Below, piece after piece: positions 1 through 9,706 of a stretch of 64,000 bases of DNA. The notes beneath the pieces are model-generated. The model ran no database searches. It was not told where the DNA came from and worked only from the letters and a program-made list of their open reading frames with translations. Position numbers and translations under genes: made by a program. Position 1 is the stretch's first letter, and every line of letters starts with the position of its first letter. Origin of the DNA: Fulvivirga ligni (GTDB taxonomy: Bacteria; Bacteroidota; Bacteroidia; Cytophagales; Cyclobacteriaceae); NCBI RefSeq assembly GCF_021389935.1, contig NZ_CP089979.1:4383001-4447000 (forward strand), written 5' to 3'.

Positions 1-336
1 ATTACTCATTTGTACATATTGTGGTTTGAGATGTTTGCCTGGGAAACCAGAGGCAGAAAAGTGTTTAGACAATTCCCTGCCGAGCTCTTCCCTAAAACGA
101 AAGTGCTGGCAGCTAACCAGGGATTGTATAATGGATTCCTGGCTGCGGGCCTCATTTGGAGCCTGCTAATTTCTAACGTAGCCTGGAGTTATAATGTAGC
201 CCTATTTTTCCTCGGTTGTGTGTTGACGGCCGGCCTTTACGGCACCTTCACTGCATCCAAGAAAATATTTTACGTACAGGGACTCCCCTCTTTGATCGCT
301 ATTGTTTTGATCATTTTGAAAAGATGGGTTTTATAG
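1..336 (+). CDS. DUF1304-type small membrane protein, 5' end cut by window
   Basis: The frame is open from base 1 and reads Ile-Thr-His before the TTG at 10, so that TTG is probably internal Leu and the true start lies outside the window. The visible start HLYILWFEMFAWETRGRKVF matches the conserved first helix and loop of the DUF1304 family (small integral membrane proteins of about 120 residues, function unknown). Three more hydrophobic segments follow, roughly at window residues 40-60, 63-80 and 90-105. It converges on the esterase gene, with stops one base apart. About 15-20 N-terminal residues are probably missing. Confidence 0.8.
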   Translation: MTHLYILWFEMFAWETRGRKVFRQFPAELFPKTKVLAANQGLYNGFLAAGLIWSLLISNVAWSYNVALFFLGCVLTAGLYGTFTASKKIFYVQGLPSLIAIVLIILKRWVL

Positions 337-337
337 C

Positions 338-1864
338 TTAATCCAGTTCTGTAAGTCTCTTTTCTATTTGCTCCAATACTTTGGTGTAGGTGAACTGGGC
401 GCAGTGCCCTTCCATCGGTGTGAATTCAATAACAGCATCGGACTTGGGAGCACTGGTATTTTCCAGAAACTCACTGAAAGAACGTGTGGCCATATTCAGG
501 TAAAAATGATCCATATCTCCCATCCAGATGTAGATTTTACCCTGTAATTTAGGCCCTAGCTCTTTCCAGTTTTTCTCCGCGTAAAGCTTAAAATCATATT
601 TCTTCCAATGTTCTGCCACCTCATGATCTATGACTCCTGTAATTGGATCAAACAAAGGCTTAGGCAATCCATCTTCACCCTTAGGGCTATAAAGTGCAGT
701 ATGAGCACTAAATTGCCCTCCTGAAGTCAGATATGAATCAGTACTACCCTGCACATTCTCAAATTGTATAAAATCCTTCAGCTTCACCATAGGTTCTCCT
801 TTAGTGGATCGCATCACTGGTCTTTCGTACCCAAATTCATTCACAAAAGCATTCTCATCTTCATAAATATTAATGAGCTGATAATTTTCGAACTCAACGG
901 CATCTGGACTGTATGAAAACGTGCCGTTAAAAACATCTGGATAATATAATTGCAAGGCTAGCGACACCCAACCGCCTGTAGAACAGCCATCTACAAAGCG
1001 TGTCTTAGCAGAGTTGGTATTGCGGTATTTCTTTTCAATTGCAGGTATTACTTCGTGAATCAGAGAATAACCATAAGGTCCACTATTTTCCGAATCCATC
1101 TGATAGCTATCACCAAAAGGACCTTCCCCATCCAAAAACACATTAATAATCTGAGGAGCTTCAGCCGATAGCCACCAGTTACTAAACTCAGCATTGTTCA
1201 TGGCATAATTCACCCTGGTATATCTTCCACCATATCCGGCCACATTATATCTGATTGGGTATTCTGCATCCGGGTTTTTAGAGTAGTTTGAAGGCAGTAA
1301 TATGGAAGCCTTTATCGTCATCGGTTTTCCCCACCATTTACTTAGCGTATCACTTTTTATTTCAAAATATTTAACCAGTTCACTATTAAATAGCTCTGGT
1401 TTCTGAATGACCTCGCTTAAAGTGAATTTCACCTCGCTATCCTTTGTCAATTCCACCTTCTGAGGCTTGCTATAGATGTTGCCAGGCGCATTATATCGCG
1501 ACTCCACTTCATCTTGATCCCATAACACCTGAATATAATATGTCCCCTCAGGAACTGAGCTTAAGTCCCACTGTGGTGTACCATTCCAGCTCTTATCTGC
1601 TGCAGAAATGGAAACTAGGTCCTTTGCCTTCCAGCCATTTATATTTTTGGCAAATATATAATTAGTGCCCATCGGCCATGACTGAGTCCTAGGCTCCTCA
1701 CCTTCGTTTTGACTAACAAATAGAAACAACCTTCCCTCTTTACCAAACTCCTTCTTGAGTTCCTTACCTACTTCCACATCTACTGAAAGTTGGTGACTGG
1801 GTTTCTGTCCGTAAGCAAAGTTTAAGCAAGTGATGAGCGAAAGAAAAACGATAGACTTTTTCAT
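338..1864 (-). CDS. Secreted esterase-like alpha/beta hydrolase (enterochelin-esterase/CE1-like fold)
   Basis: 508 residues with a signal peptide (MKKSIVFLSLITCLNFAYGQ), so exported. An N-terminal beta-rich region (about 25-150) precedes an esterase domain (PF00756-like) from about 180. The nucleophile elbow is G-C-S-T-G-G with Ser295, and the likely catalytic His is H487 in EGHC near the C terminus. The acid residue was not identified. The family hydrolyses esters (feruloyl/acetyl sugar esters, enterobactin, mycolates); the substrate cannot be read here. It follows DUF4301 on the same strand with a 111-bp gap, so it may be a separate transcript. It could be a peptidase-like S9 relative, but the elbow and length favour an esterase. 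Confidence 0.75.
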   Translation of the reverse strand: MKKSIVFLSLITCLNFAYGQKPSHQLSVDVEVGKELKKEFGKEGRLFLFVSQNEGEEPRTQSWPMGTNYIFAKNINGWKAKDLVSISAADKSWNGTPQWDLSSVPEGTYYIQVLWDQDEVESRYNAPGNIYSKPQKVELTKDSEVKFTLSEVIQKPELFNSELVKYFEIKSDTLSKWWGKPMTIKASILLPSNYSKNPDAEYPIRYNVAGYGGRYTRVNYAMNNAEFSNWWLSAEAPQIINVFLDGEGPFGDSYQMDSENSGPYGYSLIHEVIPAIEKKYRNTNSAKTRFVDGCSTGGWVSLALQLYYPDVFNGTFSYSPDAVEFENYQLINIYEDENAFVNEFGYERPVMRSTKGEPMVKLKDFIQFENVQGSTDSYLTSGGQFSAHTALYSPKGEDGLPKPLFDPITGVIDHEVAEHWKKYDFKLYAEKNWKELGPKLQGKIYIWMGDMDHFYLNMATRSFSEFLENTSAPKSDAVIEFTPMEGHCAQFTYTKVLEQIEKRLTELD

Positions 1865-1975
1865 GGTTCAGTAAGGTTTGATCGGATTAAATAAAAAAGG
1901 TGTTATAAAAGTATAGACCTTATCGACTAAAGTCAAATTACTTTTATCACACCCTTTCTATAAGTTTAAAATGCT

Positions 1976-3496
1976 CTACTGATGTTGATCTCTCAGTAAA
2001 TCATTGATTGTTTTCACAGGATTAAATGTAATCAATGGCACCTCTACCAAAATAGTATTCCAATCTGCCATTGAACCATTCCATAAACCTGGAAGCTCCT
2101 GGGCCTTCAGGTCTTTACCACTCTTAGATTTTTTGGTAATAAAGCCAGTTTTAGGGTCACGATGCTGGAGTAAATCAAATTTATTTCCCTTGTAATCCTT
2201 TACACCACAAACTAAGTCGGTTGGGTTAAAGTGAGATGATTCCTTGAATATCTTCTTATACTCTTCATTATCTAAATCAAGCTGGGCAGTCTCACCTATC
2301 TGCAGGGCCAATGAACCATCTTCATCTTTCACCCAGAATGGACCACCGCCTGGTTCACCGGTATTTTCAACCATACCGCAAACTCTGATCGGTCTATTCA
2401 GCTTAGCCTTAAAATAATCAGCCTTTTGCTGCTTAGAGAAACTCGAAAAACTATCCGGCTTCTTAATTCTTAACTGACCATCAAACAGCTGAGTTAGAGA
2501 CTCAATGAGATCATCAGTAACATCTTTATCAAGCTTGGATAGTGCTTCAAATATTTTGGATTGCACATCTAGCAATACACCTCCAATAGCTTGTTTGTAT
2601 AAAGTTGTGGTTTCTTTGAGTCTGTCAGGAACCACATTATCAATATTCTTAATATAAATTAAATCTGCATCTATATCATTCAGATTTTCAAGTAAAGCAC
2701 CATGTCCAGCTGGTCTTAACAGCACGGAGCCATCATCTTCAATAAATGGCGTATTGTCCATGTTCACAGCAATAGTATCTGTAGACTTTTTCTGCTGACT
2801 GAAGCTTACTTCGAACTTCACCTTATAGTGCTTCTCAAAGGCTTCTTTTATTTCAGCAACGTGCTTCTCAAATCGCTCCTGGTGCTCTGGAGATACGGTA
2901 AAGTGAAGATGAACGGTATTATTTGCACCAGTGGCATACTCAGCTCCTTCCACAAAGTGCTCCTGTACAGGAGTTCGTGGTCCATCATAGTATTTATGAA
3001 ATTGAAGAAGGCCTTTTGGCAATTCTCCATAGCCCATACCATTTTCAGGATCTAATAGTGCATTTACAATTTTCTTGTATTCCTTCTTATCAAGCGCTTC
3101 TTTTATGCTGCTACCCTGCTTTTTCAGAGTATCATCCAACTGATCTTTAAAAGCGAATGAAGAAAGGTTATTAATGAATTTTTGAACGAAATCGTTAGTA
3201 TCAAAATCGTCAGCATCAGACTCTATGTACGAATATAGGTCTTTAAACATTCTGCTGGCAGCACCACTTGCAGGCACAAACTTCACAATCTTTTTATCTG
3301 ATGATGCTTTCTCATAAAGCTCTACATAGTGAGATAACTTAGATTCTGTAAGTTTTAAAATACCATCTTCTATGGTGGCGGAAGATTTTATATCCAGATA
3401 TGGAAAGCCATTTTCAAAGTTTTTTATTTGCTCTTGAGCCTTTTCTACTGGCACACCGTGCTTTTCTATATCTTTCTTTAATTCTTCTGTAATCAT
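1976..3496 (-). CDS. DUF4301 family protein, possible nucleotide-sugar pyrophosphorylase
   Basis: 506 residues, no signal peptide, cytoplasmic. It resembles the DUF4301 family, which has no assigned function as far as I know. Three motifs recall UDP-sugar pyrophosphorylases: PASGAASRMFK (75-85) like the nucleotide-binding PAAGxGTRxxK loop, LPKGLLQFH (159-167) like KPKxLLP, and HGALLENLND followed by YIKNIDNVV (265-289) like the G-HGD...FVxNIDNL substrate segment. It starts 39 bp after the GT3 glycogen synthase stop on the same strand, so the two are probably cotranscribed. Inference: it may supply UDP-glucose to the synthase. This rests on motifs matched by eye plus context; the family call is firmer than the function. 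Confidence 0.75.
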   Translation of the reverse strand: MITEELKKDIEKHGVPVEKAQEQIKNFENGFPYLDIKSSATIEDGILKLTESKLSHYVELYEKASSDKKIVKFVPASGAASRMFKDLYSYIESDADDFDTNDFVQKFINNLSSFAFKDQLDDTLKKQGSSIKEALDKKEYKKIVNALLDPENGMGYGELPKGLLQFHKYYDGPRTPVQEHFVEGAEYATGANNTVHLHFTVSPEHQERFEKHVAEIKEAFEKHYKVKFEVSFSQQKKSTDTIAVNMDNTPFIEDDGSVLLRPAGHGALLENLNDIDADLIYIKNIDNVVPDRLKETTTLYKQAIGGVLLDVQSKIFEALSKLDKDVTDDLIESLTQLFDGQLRIKKPDSFSSFSKQQKADYFKAKLNRPIRVCGMVENTGEPGGGPFWVKDEDGSLALQIGETAQLDLDNEEYKKIFKESSHFNPTDLVCGVKDYKGNKFDLLQHRDPKTGFITKKSKSGKDLKAQELPGLWNGSMADWNTILVEVPLITFNPVKTINDLLRDQHQ

Positions 3497-3535
3497 GTTA
3501 ATAGTTAAAATAGCTTTAGGTTAATAGTTTCTTTA

Positions 3536-5365
3536 TTAAGCGTTTACCAGGTAGCTTTGTTCAGCCATTTCATAAGCTTTTTCATATTCTGAGTATAAGT
3601 TAGACCAATCGAAGTACTCGGATAGGTCTTCTGATTTGTTTCTCATGTCTACTCTCATTCTGCTGGTTTTAGTTACAAACTCAAACAGTATGTTGGCCAG
3701 GTTTTCTGCAGCACATTCAAAGCTCTTATTCTCCCTCTCCACCACAAATACACCATGATCCTCGTCTCCGAGAGGTACATTTTTAATATAGTCACCAAAG
3801 CCTGAAAGATCAGAAGTAACAGCTGCCACTCCCCTTGCCAGACACTCCAGCGGTGTGTAACCCCATGGTTCATAGTAACTTGGGAAAACACCTAAATGAC
3901 ATGCCCTCACGAACTCGCCATATTCCATTCCAAATAATGGGTTAGTAGATGAAATGAAATCCGGATGGTAAACCACCTTCACTTTGTCATCCTGGTTGTT
4001 CACCAAATTGCTGCTTCTTAAATAGTTAAGTATAGGATCAGAACCATCTTCCACAATATTATGCGTTACAATACTCGGCAGAGTTCCTTTTTTCCAGGAT
4101 TGAATTGTTCTTCTATATCTTAGTTTCCAATAATCATCTACCAAATCGTTTAGGTCCGGAAGCCTATGATCTTTCATACCACTGGCGGCATGAATAAATA
4201 ACCTTTCCTTGATCTGGCTTACAATGGCGTCACAGTTTTGTGACACCTTATCCAACATAGCCCTGGAATTAAGCACTTCCGGGTTTATGGAGTAAGCAGG
4301 CTGTTTAGTAATGAAAAACATCACCACCGTTATAGGCACATGATTCTCCTTCATTTTCCAGTTTAGCCTGGCCAATGCTTCTAAGGTCAGATCGTAACCT
4401 TTATTTAGGTATTCGAATCGGCCTGAAGTAAAAAAGTATAAGGTCTTGCTTAAATCAAATGAGTAACTCTGGAAGAAATGACTCATGATAAACTCCTCCA
4501 GTATCTTTTTGTATTCGTGGTGAAGGTTTTGCACCTCATGCAGCACTGAAAACCGTTCAATATTTAATCCATTAGGCAAGATATGATCAGGGCTTCTGCC
4601 TAACAAATAGGCACATTCTCTACCTGTAACATCACTTACTGTTGTGAATATATGGGCTCCGTGCACGCAAGCACGCTCTATTTTCACCGTAGTCTCAATG
4701 TCAAAATGCTTGGCTTCATATTCCCAATCCAAAAACGGAAGGTGATTATAGAAGTCAGGGTCATTCATAGCTAAGTATCTTCCTAACAAGGTTGCGTGGG
4801 TAGTGAAAATGGTTTTCACCGGAAGCTGTTCTCTTCTTATTTCAGGGATAGCCGTTCCAGCCATCCACTCATGAAAATGAGCCAGCAGGCTAATATCTTT
4901 CTCTAAACATATGCGTGCCAATTCTGACATAAAATGATGCACCATATATCCAAAAGCCATCACTTCATCCATCAAAGGATCATGCTTGGTAAACTCTATA
5001 TGATGATTCTGCCAGAAATAGTATTTGATGTCTCCCAGCTTGTGCATAACACTATGCGGGTTAAACAGAACCGTATGCGGTCTTCCTGAGACTAACCAAC
5101 GACCGTGATATACTTCAAAACCCTTAGCTCTGCAGGCATGTACAGCTCTTCCGATAATAGACTCCGTATCTTCGAAGGGCTCAAAGTCCGTAGCAGCATT
5201 TGCAGCCACATAAGGACCTATTAAACAATAATGATCTTTCCATTTCTCCACCATTACCGGAGCCTTAGATCTTATTACCGTATAGATACCCCCTACCTGA
5301 TTACATACTTCCCACGCTATCTCGGTCAAAATCTTTAAAGGAGCGGCATCTTTTTGGAGACTCAT
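3536..5365 (-). CDS. Glycogen synthase, GT3 (eukaryotic-type)
   Basis: 609 residues, cytoplasmic. The N terminus ILTEIAWEVCNQVGGIYTVI is the GT3 (Glycogen_syn, GYS-like) donor-domain start, not the GT5 GlgA start (KTGGLADV). The C-terminal catalytic segment SYYEPWGYTPLECLARG (about residues 495-515) contains the conserved Glu of retaining GT-B synthases. Known GT3 enzymes elongate alpha-1,4-glucan from UDP-glucose. No glgC is seen nearby, which fits a UDP-glucose route. It is divergent from the GH31 gene (294-bp intergenic) and followed by DUF4301. The ATG at 5365 gives the expected N terminus. The branching enzyme and glucokinase lie within 14 kb. Confidence 0.93.
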   Translation of the reverse strand: MSLQKDAAPLKILTEIAWEVCNQVGGIYTVIRSKAPVMVEKWKDHYCLIGPYVAANAATDFEPFEDTESIIGRAVHACRAKGFEVYHGRWLVSGRPHTVLFNPHSVMHKLGDIKYYFWQNHHIEFTKHDPLMDEVMAFGYMVHHFMSELARICLEKDISLLAHFHEWMAGTAIPEIRREQLPVKTIFTTHATLLGRYLAMNDPDFYNHLPFLDWEYEAKHFDIETTVKIERACVHGAHIFTTVSDVTGRECAYLLGRSPDHILPNGLNIERFSVLHEVQNLHHEYKKILEEFIMSHFFQSYSFDLSKTLYFFTSGRFEYLNKGYDLTLEALARLNWKMKENHVPITVVMFFITKQPAYSINPEVLNSRAMLDKVSQNCDAIVSQIKERLFIHAASGMKDHRLPDLNDLVDDYWKLRYRRTIQSWKKGTLPSIVTHNIVEDGSDPILNYLRSSNLVNNQDDKVKVVYHPDFISSTNPLFGMEYGEFVRACHLGVFPSYYEPWGYTPLECLARGVAAVTSDLSGFGDYIKNVPLGDEDHGVFVVERENKSFECAAENLANILFEFVTKTSRMRVDMRNKSEDLSEYFDWSNLYSEYEKAYEMAEQSYLVNA

Positions 5366-5581
5366 AATATCGCTATGATTAAAAGTTAATAAGAGTTATT
5401 AAATTTAAATAATTAAGAATATATCAGCCTATGATCAGCAAATAATTTATTTTCTTATCTTATTTATAGTATAACTCACGGGGCAAAAAAAAGTTAGGGC
5501 CTTCAAAAACAAAATTTGGGCGGTTAAAACGTTTGCAACGAAATCTCTCCGATTTAAATGAACTGTATTGATGTAATAGTG

Positions 5582-5614
5582 TTTGATTTATGATTTAATA
5601 TCTTATTATCTTTG
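5582..5614 (+). promoter_or_regulatory. Bacteroidetes-type promoter for the GH31 gene
   Basis: TTTG at 5582-5585 and TATCTTTG at 5607-5614 match the -33 (TTTG) and -7 (TAnnTTTG) boxes of the Bacteroidota primary sigma factor with a 21-bp spacer. They lie 45 bp before the ATG. I found no equally good promoter on the opposite strand for the divergent glycogen synthase. Confidence 0.6.
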
Positions 5615-5659
5615 GTTAGACACAGATAAGATAATGTTCTTACATACATAGATTGTAGC

Positions 5660-8119
5660 ATGGAAAACAACCAAGATTTACATACAACCCAAGAAGAGCA
5701 AGGCTTCGAGGGCAATTACATAGAGAATTTTCAAGGCAAGGTAAAAGAAGAGGAATTTCATCCCGGCGTAATTGAAGCCTGGGAGAAAATAAATGACCGC
5801 CAGCTGATGTTTCATGGCTCTCAATCTTCTCTTGAAATTACTATTGTTTCAGAATACATTTTAAAATTCAGATTCTCTCATGATGGCTATTTTGAAGACG
5901 ACTTTTCATATGCCATAGACCCGGACTTTAAATTCCCTGACACTGCTCATGCCATAGAGGAAAAGGAAGACGAATTTATTATCTCTACAGATAAGATTAA
6001 TTGTCACCTCAATAAATACTTCAGAACCAAAATAACTGATAAGGCAGGCAATGTGATAGTGGAAGATGAAAAAGGCTACCACTGGAAAGAAGAAAAGAAA
6101 TTTGGCGGTAATGTGGTGATTACCACGAAGATAGCGCCTGAAAAAGAACAATATTTTGGCCTGGGAGATAAGTCTACAAGACTTAACTTAAGAGATGGTA
6201 GATTTGAACTGTGGGGTACTGACTGTTATGGTTATACAGAAGAAACCGACCCTGTTTATAAAAACATTCCATTCTATCTGGGCCTTCATGAAAATATCGG
6301 TTATGGTATTTTTATGGATAACTCATTCCGAACTTTCTTTGACTTTGGCTGGGAAAGAGATGGCGTAACTAGTTTTTGGGCTCAAGGCGGTGAAATGAGA
6401 TATTATTTCATTTACGGACCTGATCTCATGAGCGTGAGTGAGCGATATACTATGCTTACCGGTACTCCTGAGCTCCCTCCTATGTGGGCTTTGGGCTACC
6501 AGCAAAGCAAATGGAGCTATTACCCCGAGTCTGTGGTAAGAGACCTGGCTTTGAAGTTCCGTGAAATGGAGATCCCTTGCGACGTAATCCATTTAGATAT
6601 AGACTATATGGATGGCTATCGTTGCTTTACATGGGACAAAACAAGATTTCCAGACCCTGCTAAAATGATCGCCGATCTCAATGAGCAAGGCTTTAAAATA
6701 GTGGTGATCATTGATCCGGGCATCAAGGTAGACAAGAATTATTTTGTGTATCAGGAAGGTATGGATAACGATTATTTCTGTACCCGCATGGACGGTCCTA
6801 AGATGAAAGGATCTGTATGGCCGGGCCCTTGTTACTTCCCTGATTTTACTAATCCGCTGGTAAGAAACTGGTGGGCAGGCTTATATAAAGGTCTCATGGT
6901 AGATGATGGTGTAGCCGGCGTTTGGAATGACATGAACGAACCGGCCGTATTTGAAGAAGGCACCTTCCCGAGAGATGTGCGTCATGATTATGACGGCCAC
7001 CCATGTAGTCATAGAAAAGGCCATAACGTATATGGCATGCAGATGGCCCGAAGTACTTACGAAGGTCAAAAGCGATTCTTAAAACCTCAAAACAAAAGGC
7101 CTTTTACCATCACCCGATCTGGTTATGCCGGTCTTCAGAGATTTGCTTCTGTATGGACAGGAGATAATATGGCCACCTGGGATCATTTAAGAATAGCCAA
7201 CACGCAGTGTCAAAGATTGAGTGCTTCAGGTGTTTCCTTCTCTGGCTCGGATGTAGGTGGATTTATTGGCACACCATCTGGAGAGCTTTATGTAAGATGG
7301 GTACAGATGGCCACCTTCCATCCGTTCTTTAGAACGCACTCATCGGGAGATCATGGAGATAAAGAGCCATGGGTTTTTGAAAAAGAATATACTGACATTG
7401 TGAAGAAGTTTATCAGCTTCAGATATCAGCTTCTTCCATATATTTACTCTACTTTCTGGCAATATGCTGAGCGCGGCACACCTATGCTAAAATCTCTGCA
7501 TATGATTAACCAGAACGACCCTGAAAGTTATTATAGAGAAGAGGAATTTTTATTAGGCGATAACATACTTATCTGCCCTATGTCTCTTGAAGGCTCTATT
7601 AAAAGAGGCGTATATCTACCTAAGGGAACGTGGTATAATTACTGGAATGATGAGCAATTCAAAGGCGGAAAAGAAATACAGGTGGTAGCTTCACTTCAAG
7701 AAATTCCTTTCTTCGTAAAAGCAGGAGCAGTTATACCGCTTCAGCCTAAAATGCAATATACCAACCAGATCACTTATGATCAGTTAGACCTGCTGGTATA
7801 CAACCTGGAGGGCACGCTTAAGTCTGAGCTATATGAAGATTCTGGAGAAGGCTATGATTACGAAAAAGGCGAGCATTCTTTAAAAACTTTCGAAACATCA
7901 GGAGACAAAAGTGTTTTAAAATTAAGTCAGACCATTGATGGTGACTTTAGCCCAGTGTATCAGTCATACAAAATAGTGTTTCATGGCATAAACAACCCAA
8001 CCAAGGTTATGGTTGATAATAAAGAAACCAAAGTGACCAAAGATGAAAACGGCCATTATTATGTAAATGCACCTAGAGATTTTAATCAAATAATAGTCCA
8101 CAAAAACCAACAACCATGA
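5660..8119 (+). CDS. Glycoside hydrolase family 31 alpha-glucosidase
   Basis: 819 residues without a signal peptide, so probably cytoplasmic. The domain order is N-terminal beta-sandwich (about 60-250), (beta/alpha)8 barrel from about 270, and C-terminal beta domains with DUF5110-like sequence near 690-815. The GH31 nucleophile signature GVWNDMNEPAVFEEG is at about 418-432 and the acid/base segment SFSGSDVGGF at about 525-534. Members release glucose from the non-reducing end of alpha-glucans or oligosaccharides. It has its own promoter, overlaps the next gene by four bases (ATGA), and lies in the glycogen cluster, so maltooligosaccharide or glycogen breakdown is likely. Other alpha-glycosidase specificities cannot be excluded. 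Confidence 0.93.
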   Translation: MENNQDLHTTQEEQGFEGNYIENFQGKVKEEEFHPGVIEAWEKINDRQLMFHGSQSSLEITIVSEYILKFRFSHDGYFEDDFSYAIDPDFKFPDTAHAIEEKEDEFIISTDKINCHLNKYFRTKITDKAGNVIVEDEKGYHWKEEKKFGGNVVITTKIAPEKEQYFGLGDKSTRLNLRDGRFELWGTDCYGYTEETDPVYKNIPFYLGLHENIGYGIFMDNSFRTFFDFGWERDGVTSFWAQGGEMRYYFIYGPDLMSVSERYTMLTGTPELPPMWALGYQQSKWSYYPESVVRDLALKFREMEIPCDVIHLDIDYMDGYRCFTWDKTRFPDPAKMIADLNEQGFKIVVIIDPGIKVDKNYFVYQEGMDNDYFCTRMDGPKMKGSVWPGPCYFPDFTNPLVRNWWAGLYKGLMVDDGVAGVWNDMNEPAVFEEGTFPRDVRHDYDGHPCSHRKGHNVYGMQMARSTYEGQKRFLKPQNKRPFTITRSGYAGLQRFASVWTGDNMATWDHLRIANTQCQRLSASGVSFSGSDVGGFIGTPSGELYVRWVQMATFHPFFRTHSSGDHGDKEPWVFEKEYTDIVKKFISFRYQLLPYIYSTFWQYAERGTPMLKSLHMINQNDPESYYREEEFLLGDNILICPMSLEGSIKRGVYLPKGTWYNYWNDEQFKGGKEIQVVASLQEIPFFVKAGAVIPLQPKMQYTNQITYDQLDLLVYNLEGTLKSELYEDSGEGYDYEKGEHSLKTFETSGDKSVLKLSQTIDGDFSPVYQSYKIVFHGINNPTKVMVDNKETKVTKDENGHYYVNAPRDFNQIIVHKNQQP

Positions 8120-8424
8120 GTATTAAAAAGCAGTATTTAAAGTCTAAGTCTACTTGTAAGGTGACTTTTTCGGTAGACAAAAAAGAGGCCAATGGCGCTA
8201 ACAAAATCTATTTAAGTGGTGATTTTAATGATTGGGCGACCGCAGAAGATGAATTGACATCTTTGAAAAACGGTAGCTTCAAGATTACCAAGGAATTACC
8301 TTCAGATAGCGAATATCAGTTTAGATATTTGATTGATGGAGAATATTGGGCTAACGACGGAGAGGCAGATAAATATGCTGATAACGGCGTGTCTAATGAG
8401 CAAAACTGTATTTTAGTTATCTAG
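8116..8424 (+). CDS. Small CBM48/isoamylase-N-like protein
   Basis: 102 residues consisting almost wholly of one early-set (CBM48/AMPK-glycogen-binding-like) domain: VTFSV near the start, then YLSGDFNDW (about 35-43), FRYLIDGEYWANDGEADKY and NGVSNEQNCILVI at the end. This fold binds glycogen or starch, and stand-alone copies are known in Bacteroidota. There is no catalytic domain and no signal peptide. The start codon overlaps the GH31 stop (ATGA), pointing to translational coupling. It may target the GH31 or neighbouring enzymes to glycogen granules; that role is inference. Confidence 0.85.
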   Translation: MSIKKQYLKSKSTCKVTFSVDKKEANGANKIYLSGDFNDWATAEDELTSLKNGSFKITKELPSDSEYQFRYLIDGEYWANDGEADKYADNGVSNEQNCILVI

Positions 8425-8503
8425 CAAAAGTTATAAATTTTAAATAAATTATTCATCCAACATATCTCTTGTTGGGTTTGTTAGATAATTATAATACAAC
8501 TTT

Positions 8504-9703
8504 ATGAATGTTATAAAAGTCCTGATGTTAGGTCCAGGAGAGCCCACTGCCCTTAACAGTGGGCTCGGCATTGCCACCCAACATATTGCAGAATATTTAA
8601 AATCGCAGGTTGAGCTCACCATCATTCACCCTGGAGAAAACATTGAGACTAAAAATAGCTATGAGATCAGGAATGTTGACACGTCAAAATTTGAAGACGT
8701 GGTGGTTTCCAGAGACATAGCTCGAATAAGCATCACCAGCAAGCTCACTCCTTATTTTTATTCTGGAGGATCATCTACCCCGGAAGAAATAGAAATAGAA
8801 AGTGTAGTAAGAGCTGAATTAAAATCCTTTACGGCAGAGGTTATCTCGGCTTCTAAGAAGCTTGAGTTTGATGTTATCTACGCTCATGATTGGACCACCA
8901 TCCCATCGGCCTTAGAGATCAAAGAAGCTACCAATAAACCTTTAATCATCCATATCCATTCACTGGATTATGACAGAAACCCATCTCAATCAGAGTCATG
9001 GATATTCGATATTGAAAAGAAAGGGCTTTTGGCGGCTGACCATGTTATTGCCGTGAGCCAATACACATCAGATGTGCTTACTCAGCATTACCAGGTTCCT
9101 GAACATAAAATTGCCATTGTTCACAATGCTATCGACAGCCGGGAGTTTGATCAGGTTCAGAAGGTATTTAGTGAGAAGATGATCCTTTTTGTAGGGCGAC
9201 TTACCGGACAAAAAGGTCCATCGATATTTATGCAGATAGCTGCAAAAGTACATGAGCAGATGCCTGACACCCGTTTTGTAATGGCAGGATCTGGAGAGCT
9301 GTTAAAGCAGTTAATTGAGACTGGTGCTTACAGAAGCGTAAGTGGTAAATTCCATTTTACAGGTCAGGTTGATCATGAAAAAATGAATGAGCTTTATGCT
9401 CGATGTGATATTTACTGTATGCCTTCTATTTCAGAGCCATTTGGTCTTTCTGCCTTAGAAGCTGCAAGCATGGGCCTGCCTGTGGTACTTAGCAAGCAAT
9501 CAGGTGCTGCTGAGGTGCTGCCAGCGGCTTTCACAGCAGACTATTGGGAAGTAAATGAATTTGTTGAACACATTATTACCTTATTGAAAGACAAGAAGGT
9601 ATATGAAAAATCGGTTAAAGACAATCAGGACGCCATACATCAACTTACATGGCAAAAAGCCGCTGATAGCATATTTGAGATCATGAAGAAAGTTATTGAT
9701 TAA
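8504..9703 (+). CDS. GT4 family glycosyltransferase, glycogen-cluster type
   Basis: 399 residues, cytoplasmic GT-B enzyme. The N-terminal domain has LMLGPGEPTALNSGLGIATQ (a GG-L/G-like acceptor loop) and DVIYAHDW (about 125-132). The C-terminal nucleotide-sugar domain has FVGRLTGQKG (about 228-237) and EPFGLSALEAASMGLPVV (about 312-329), the retaining E-x7-E motif. GT4 members use UDP- or ADP-sugars. The stop is three bases before the GH57-like gene. A GT4-GH57 pair is common in Bacteroidota glycogen loci, so alpha-glucan synthesis or priming is likely, but donor and acceptor are unknown. Confidence 0.85.
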   Translation: MNVIKVLMLGPGEPTALNSGLGIATQHIAEYLKSQVELTIIHPGENIETKNSYEIRNVDTSKFEDVVVSRDIARISITSKLTPYFYSGGSSTPEEIEIESVVRAELKSFTAEVISASKKLEFDVIYAHDWTTIPSALEIKEATNKPLIIHIHSLDYDRNPSQSESWIFDIEKKGLLAADHVIAVSQYTSDVLTQHYQVPEHKIAIVHNAIDSREFDQVQKVFSEKMILFVGRLTGQKGPSIFMQIAAKVHEQMPDTRFVMAGSGELLKQLIETGAYRSVSGKFHFTGQVDHEKMNELYARCDIYCMPSISEPFGLSALEAASMGLPVVLSKQSGAAEVLPAAFTADYWEVNEFVEHIITLLKDKKVYEKSVKDNQDAIHQLTWQKAADSIFEIMKKVID

Positions 9704-9706
9704 CCT

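Noticed and set aside
8455-8485. CCAAC…GTTGG hairpin before the GT4 gene as terminator
   Set aside because: Only five base pairs with no continuous T-run; genes on both sides look functionally linked.
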